Source: Peribacillus sp. FSL E2-0218 (GTDB taxonomy: Bacteria; Bacillota; Bacilli; Bacillales; DSM-1321). Taken from it: a stretch of DNA of 64,000 nt. Below are positions 60,212 through 64,000 of this stretch, in pieces. Within the stretch, counting starts at the first letter, position 1. The number at the start of each line of letters is the position of its first letter. The stretch spans positions 1,863,501 to 1,927,500 of the forward strand of contig NZ_CP150304.1 of assembly GCF_037992945.1 (NCBI RefSeq), read 5' to 3'. A model generated the notes under the pieces. It was not told where the DNA came from, ran no database searches, and saw only the letters and a list, made by a program, of their open reading frames with translations. The position numbers were made by a program, and so were the translations under genes.

Positions 60212-60685
60212 ATGACTTGGATTGATTATACTACTCTAGGTGTTTCGGTAGGAACGTTTCTCTATTTAGTTATCAATGGCCTTATATCTTTCGGGATTAA
60301 GAAGAAAGACCGTAAAATTACAGTGTTTTTAGAAGAAAGAAGGAAAATGCATAACGAATTATTCCATCACATTACTAGTGTTTTAGATTTAGGAAGGAAA
60401 TGTGAAGAAGTTGAAGACTTTGCAAAAAGGCAAGAAATGAAAATGGCATTATTGAATCATAAAATATTCATTTGGGTAAATTTAAATAAAGAAAATGAAT
60501 TTGCAAAACAATTAAGGTCAAATTGTAATGAATATATATTTAAGTGTGCAGGAAATTTGGAAAGAGAGTTTCATAATCAAGATAATTCATTTTCCATAGC
60601 AGCTAATAAAAACGTTCAACATATTTGGATTTTAATAGATAAATATATAGAAAAGGAAAACGAATTAAAAGAAGAATTGATTTAA
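60212..60685 (+). CDS. Inserted membrane protein between terminase genes
   Basis: 157 aa. One membrane helix at about 9-28 (LGVSVGTFLYLVINGLISFG), then a helical cytoplasmic part (KITVFLEERRKMHNELFHHIT). AGGAGG lies 8 bases ahead of ATG 60212. Genes between TerS and TerL are unusual; composition and layout are like the cargo genes, so it is probably a moron. Confidence 0.65.
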   Translation: MTWIDYTTLGVSVGTFLYLVINGLISFGIKKKDRKITVFLEERRKMHNELFHHITSVLDLGRKCEEVEDFAKRQEMKMALLNHKIFIWVNLNKENEFAKQLRSNCNEYIFKCAGNLEREFHNQDNSFSIAANKNVQHIWILIDKYIEKENELKEELI

Positions 60686-60738
60686 GTCACATCTAAAAAG
60701 TGTGATTTTTTATTTTGTCTTGGAGGTGGTGGATTTAT

Positions 60739-62460
60739 GTGATTGAACGAGGAGTAAATTATGCGGATCTATTCGCCAAGAAAGTAAGAAAATATCCTAA
60801 GAAATTTCCTACTACTATCAAGTTGATGGTAGATCGATGGTACAAGTGGAAGAAGCGTAAAGATATTTGGTTTGACGTAGACCGGGCAAATGAAATGATG
60901 GATTGGGTAGAAACTTTTGTCCGGCACACAAAAGGTAGTCTTGCTGGTCGACCATTTATTCTGGAAGATTGGGAGAAGTTTGCGTACTCGTGGATTTATG
61001 GATGGGTACATTATAACGAAGCTGGTAGGGTGGTACGCGTTACGAGGGAATCTTACATTCAAATTCCTAAAAAGAACGGGAAGACTTTACTTGCGGTTGG
61101 TGCTCTTGGGTATTCAATGTATGGCGAGGGAGTACTTGGTGCAGATTGTTATTGTTGTGCTAGTGATTATAACCAAGCTCAATTTGCAGCTAAACCATTT
61201 GCTGCCACCATCCTTAATCATGATGCACTATTGAATGTTTCCCAAATTTATAAAGGCCCAAAAGGAACAGTATCAAGTGTCACATACGATTACATTCATA
61301 ACAATTTAGCTTACTCAAATACCTTTATTGTTATGAGTAAAAATATAGATTCTATAGAAGGTTCCAATCCACACTTCGTATTAAATGACGAGCTGCACAA
61401 ACAGGAAAACATGGAGCAATACGATAACTTTAAATCGGCTCAGATTTCTCGGGATGAACCGATTATGTTTAATATCTCGACAGCTGGTAAAGGCTCGTCC
61501 AGTGTTGGGATGCGTGTTTATCGTGAAGCAAAAGAAGTCATGAAAAATGACGATAATGATGCAAGTTTTGTCATGATTTACGAACCAAATAAGAAGTATG
61601 ATTGGACAGACCGTAAAGTGTGGGAAATGGTCAATCCAAACATTGGTGTTTCCGTTACAATGAGTGCCCTAGAAACGGAATTCATTTCTGCAGCACGTTC
61701 TGCTCATAAGAAAGCTGAATTTCTTTCCAAGCACTTGAATGTTTTTGTAAATGGAGCAGATAATTTCTTTGAACAAGATCAGGTTGCTCATGTCCTTGTG
61801 GATGACCTAGGGGATTTAACTGGGGAAACTTGTTATATTGGATTGGACTTATCAAAGACAACCGACTTAACGTGTGTAAATTTAAATTTTCCAACCTATG
61901 ATGAGGAAGGAAAAGCTATTTTGAAAGTAAAACAAATGTATTTTATCCCTAATGCTGATATTGAATTCAGAGAAAAAGAGGACAATGTACCTTACATAGA
62001 AATGGTTGAGCAAGGTTACGTTCAGTTCTGTGATGGGAAAATGATAGATCAGGACCAGGTACTGGATTATATAAAAGAATGTATGGATTTATATGACATA
62101 CGACAATTAAATTATGATCCTGCCATGTCTCAAAAACTAATTGAGAAATGTGAAAATCTTGGATTGGAATGTATTGTAGTTAACCAGTATCCCAATGTCA
62201 TGAATGCCATGATTGATGATGCAGAGCGATTAATTTATGAAGGGAGACTGTTTACGGACAATCCTTTATTCATTTACTGTGCTTTGAATCTAGTAGTTAT
62301 CACGAATATGAATGGAATGAAAGGTCCGTCTAAGCGACAATCCAAAAAGAAAATTGATGGATATGTCGCTTTTTTAGTTGCTCATAAAGAAACCATGATG
62401 GTCATGGATGATATAGATGAGAATGGAATGGATGAACTGATTGGTGAAATTTATAGATAG
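60739..62460 (+). CDS. terL: Terminase large subunit
   Basis: About 573 aa. The ATPase half has IPKKNGKTLLAVGALGY (Walker A, about residue 115) and HFVLNDELHKQ (Walker B); the nuclease half opens with CYIGLDLSKTTDLT and ends with the acidic GYVAFLVAH region. It pumps DNA into the prohead and cuts it. GTG 60739 follows GGAGGTGGTGG; an upstream TTG 60715 lies before that ribosome site. Confidence 0.93.
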   Translation: MIERGVNYADLFAKKVRKYPKKFPTTIKLMVDRWYKWKKRKDIWFDVDRANEMMDWVETFVRHTKGSLAGRPFILEDWEKFAYSWIYGWVHYNEAGRVVRVTRESYIQIPKKNGKTLLAVGALGYSMYGEGVLGADCYCCASDYNQAQFAAKPFAATILNHDALLNVSQIYKGPKGTVSSVTYDYIHNNLAYSNTFIVMSKNIDSIEGSNPHFVLNDELHKQENMEQYDNFKSAQISRDEPIMFNISTAGKGSSSVGMRVYREAKEVMKNDDNDASFVMIYEPNKKYDWTDRKVWEMVNPNIGVSVTMSALETEFISAARSAHKKAEFLSKHLNVFVNGADNFFEQDQVAHVLVDDLGDLTGETCYIGLDLSKTTDLTCVNLNFPTYDEEGKAILKVKQMYFIPNADIEFREKEDNVPYIEMVEQGYVQFCDGKMIDQDQVLDYIKECMDLYDIRQLNYDPAMSQKLIEKCENLGLECIVVNQYPNVMNAMIDDAERLIYEGRLFTDNPLFIYCALNLVVITNMNGMKGPSKRQSKKKIDGYVAFLVAHKETMMVMDDIDENGMDELIGEIYR

Positions 62461-62473
62461 GGGGTGATAGAAA

Positions 62474-63685
62474 TTGGGATTAAGGGATAGAGTATCAAAT
62501 TTCTTATATAAGCAAGCAGAGAAGCGGGGTTGGACAAGGGCAGAAGATGTATATTCAAGCTCTATTCGTTTTGGTGGTCGTTACGTGAATGATGAAAGTA
62601 TTTTAGAGTCAAGTGACGTTTACGAATTGATGCAGGATATCAGTAATCAAATAATGTTGGCCGAGTTTGTTGTGGAAGACGAGAACGGCCAGGGAATTAA
62701 AAAACATAAGGTATTAAAAACTCTAGAGAATCCAAATAATTATTTAACAGGTTCCGAATTCAAGAAACTTATGACCAATACTTATTTATTGCAAGGAGAA
62801 GTCTTTCCAATATTGGACGGTAATCAAATGCACCTTGCTACCAATGTGTATACGGAGTTAGACGATAGACTCATAGAGCATTTTAAGATTGGTGGTTCAG
62901 AGATTCCTAGCTTTATGATCCGGCATATAAAAAATATCGGTACCAACCATCTTAACGGTGTCGGCTTAATGCAATTAGGCAGAGAAACATTAGAAGGTGT
63001 TTTAAGCGCAGAAAAGGTCCTTACAGATAAATATAAGAAGGGTGGATTGTTAGCCTTCCTTTTGGAATTGGATGCCCATATCAACCCACAGAATGGGGCC
63101 CAATCGAAATTAATTAAAGCGATATTGGATCAGTTGGAACAAATAGACGAATCTCGGTCTGTAAAAATGATTCCTTTAGGAAAGGGGTACAAGATAGACA
63201 CGCTTAAAAGCCCTATAGAGGACGAAAAGACCCTTTCCTATCTAAATGTCTATAAGAAGGATTTAGGGAAGTTCATGGGTATAAACGTGGACACGTACAT
63301 GTCGTTATTAAAGTCTGATTTAGAAAAGGCCATGATGTATTTACACAACAAAGCAGTTAAACCCATAATGAGGAATTTCGAGGACCATTTGAGTCTTCTT
63401 TTTTTTGGTTGTGATTCCAAATTAAGAATCAAACTAAAAATTAACATTCTGGATTTTGTAAGCTACAGCACTAAAACAAACATCGGTTATAACATTGTTC
63501 GTACTGGAATTACATCACCAGATAATGTTGCTGAAATGCTTGGTTTTCCTAAGCAAGATACACCAGAAGCACAAGCAATCTATATATCTAATGATCTATC
63601 GAAAATAGGAGAGAAAAAAGCTACAGATGATAGCTTGAAGGGAGGTGATGGAAATGGCAAAGCAAAAGGCAATGAGGACATTTGA
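62474..63685 (+). CDS. Portal protein, HK97 family
   Basis: 403 aa. DVYELMQDISNQIMLAEF, TGSEFKKLMTNTYLLQGEVFP, GLMQLGRETLEGVLSAEKV and GINVDTYMSLLKSDLEKAMMYL follow the HK97 portal order. TTG 62474 follows GGGGGTGAT. Its end overlaps the protease gene by 32 bases. Confidence 0.9.
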   Translation: MGLRDRVSNFLYKQAEKRGWTRAEDVYSSSIRFGGRYVNDESILESSDVYELMQDISNQIMLAEFVVEDENGQGIKKHKVLKTLENPNNYLTGSEFKKLMTNTYLLQGEVFPILDGNQMHLATNVYTELDDRLIEHFKIGGSEIPSFMIRHIKNIGTNHLNGVGLMQLGRETLEGVLSAEKVLTDKYKKGGLLAFLLELDAHINPQNGAQSKLIKAILDQLEQIDESRSVKMIPLGKGYKIDTLKSPIEDEKTLSYLNVYKKDLGKFMGINVDTYMSLLKSDLEKAMMYLHNKAVKPIMRNFEDHLSLLFFGCDSKLRIKLKINILDFVSYSTKTNIGYNIVRTGITSPDNVAEMLGFPKQDTPEAQAIYISNDLSKIGEKKATDDSLKGGDGNGKAKGNEDI

Positions 63686-64000
63686 CATCACCCAATTTAC
63701 AACTCGTGATGCTACTGAGGATACTCCATCAGTGATAATTGGTTATGCAGCTGTGTTTAATTCACCGACAATAATCGGGGATTGGTTTACTGAAATAATT
63801 GCTCCAGGAGCTTTCTCCCGTTCTCTTTCTGAAAACGGAGATATTCGAGCTTTATTTAACCATAACTGGGATAACGTGCTGGGGCGTACTAAAAGCAGCA
63901 CATTGAAACTCGAAGAGGATGAACAAGGATTAAAATTTGAAATTGAATTGCCGAATACGACACTCGCTCGTGATTTATCTGAGAGTATGTCCCGAGGTGA
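63654..64000 (+). CDS. HK97-type prohead protease, cut by the window end
   Basis: 115 codons seen. GGAGGTGATGG precedes ATG 63654. VIIGYAAVFNSPTIIGDWFTEIIAPGAFSRSL, then IRALFNHNWDNVLGRTKSSTLKLEED is the peptidase U35 core; FNH carries the catalytic His. It clears the scaffold during capsid maturation. The C-terminus and the capsid gene lie beyond the edge. Confidence 0.92.
   Translation, partial: MAKQKAMRTFDITQFTTRDATEDTPSVIIGYAAVFNSPTIIGDWFTEIIAPGAFSRSLSENGDIRALFNHNWDNVLGRTKSSTLKLEEDEQGLKFEIELPNTTLARDLSESMSRG

Overview
The window is a low-GC Firmicute chromosome, most likely a soil Bacillus or Peribacillus. The block miaA-hfq-spoVK-hflX-ynbB-glnR-glnA, the yjlC-ndh pair, an asnO-type asparagine synthetase and strong AGGAGG ribosome binding sites all point that way. 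Bases 1 to about 36.5 kb are chromosomal. From about 36.55 kb to the right edge the window holds the left two thirds or so of a tailed-phage prophage inserted just behind the glnA terminator.

Chromosome, left to right. The 3' part of an IS1182-type transposase lies at the left edge. A cupin protein with a Gln/Pro/Tyr-rich tail follows, then an OPT-family peptide transporter overlapped by a small PqqD-like gene. At 4.9-13.6 kb a sigma-54 activator is transcribed away from a four-gene operon: YfcC-type transporter, isoaspartyl dipeptidase IadA, a secreted cyanophycinase-like S51 peptidase, and a secreted protein with two S51 domains in tandem. A near-consensus -24/-12 promoter lies in front of the transporter. 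Together they look like a scavenging system for cyanophycin or another beta-aspartyl polymer: secreted peptidases release dipeptides, the transporter imports them, and IadA splits them into Asp and the partner residue (Arg for cyanophycin). This is the most interesting chromosomal locus.

Next come an SDR oxidoreductase, a methyltransferase and the asparagine synthetase. At 18.3-23.4 kb a GntR/UTRA regulator is divergent from an operon of PTS IIB, IIC, IIA, a GH4 6-phospho-beta-glucosidase and a ChbG/YdjC deacetylase. The order matches enteric chbBCA-FG, so diacetylchitobiose is the likely substrate. Then follow ndh and its DUF1641 partner, an orphan SUKH protein, an orphan histidine kinase and the conserved miaA-to-glnA block. 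That block includes a TRIC-type membrane protein and a GlnR box plus sigma-A promoter ahead of glnRA.

Prophage. Integrase, ImmA-like protein and CI-like repressor read leftward; a Cro-like gene reads rightward from a switch region with GTTCCT-AAAA-AGGAAC operators, one of them inside the cro-like gene. Early genes follow: small proteins, a Gam-like protein, a Sak4-type ATPase, a DUF669 protein with an SSB-type acidic tail, and a D5/P4 primase-helicase. Behind the helicase lies an AT-rich tract with repeated NAATAACT motifs, a candidate origin. After an ERCC4-type nuclease and several small genes comes ArpU, the probable late activator. At 51.8-58.3 kb lies a block of very AT-rich cargo genes (morons), several with their own promoter and most ending in one of two related terminator families. 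They include a RES-domain protein, two-TM membrane proteins and an ankyrin-like protein. Late genes start at 58.9 kb: HeH-like protein, HNH endonuclease, TerS, an inserted membrane gene, TerL, portal and a prohead protease cut by the window end.

All assignments come from reading the sequence and recalling family motifs; no database search was run.
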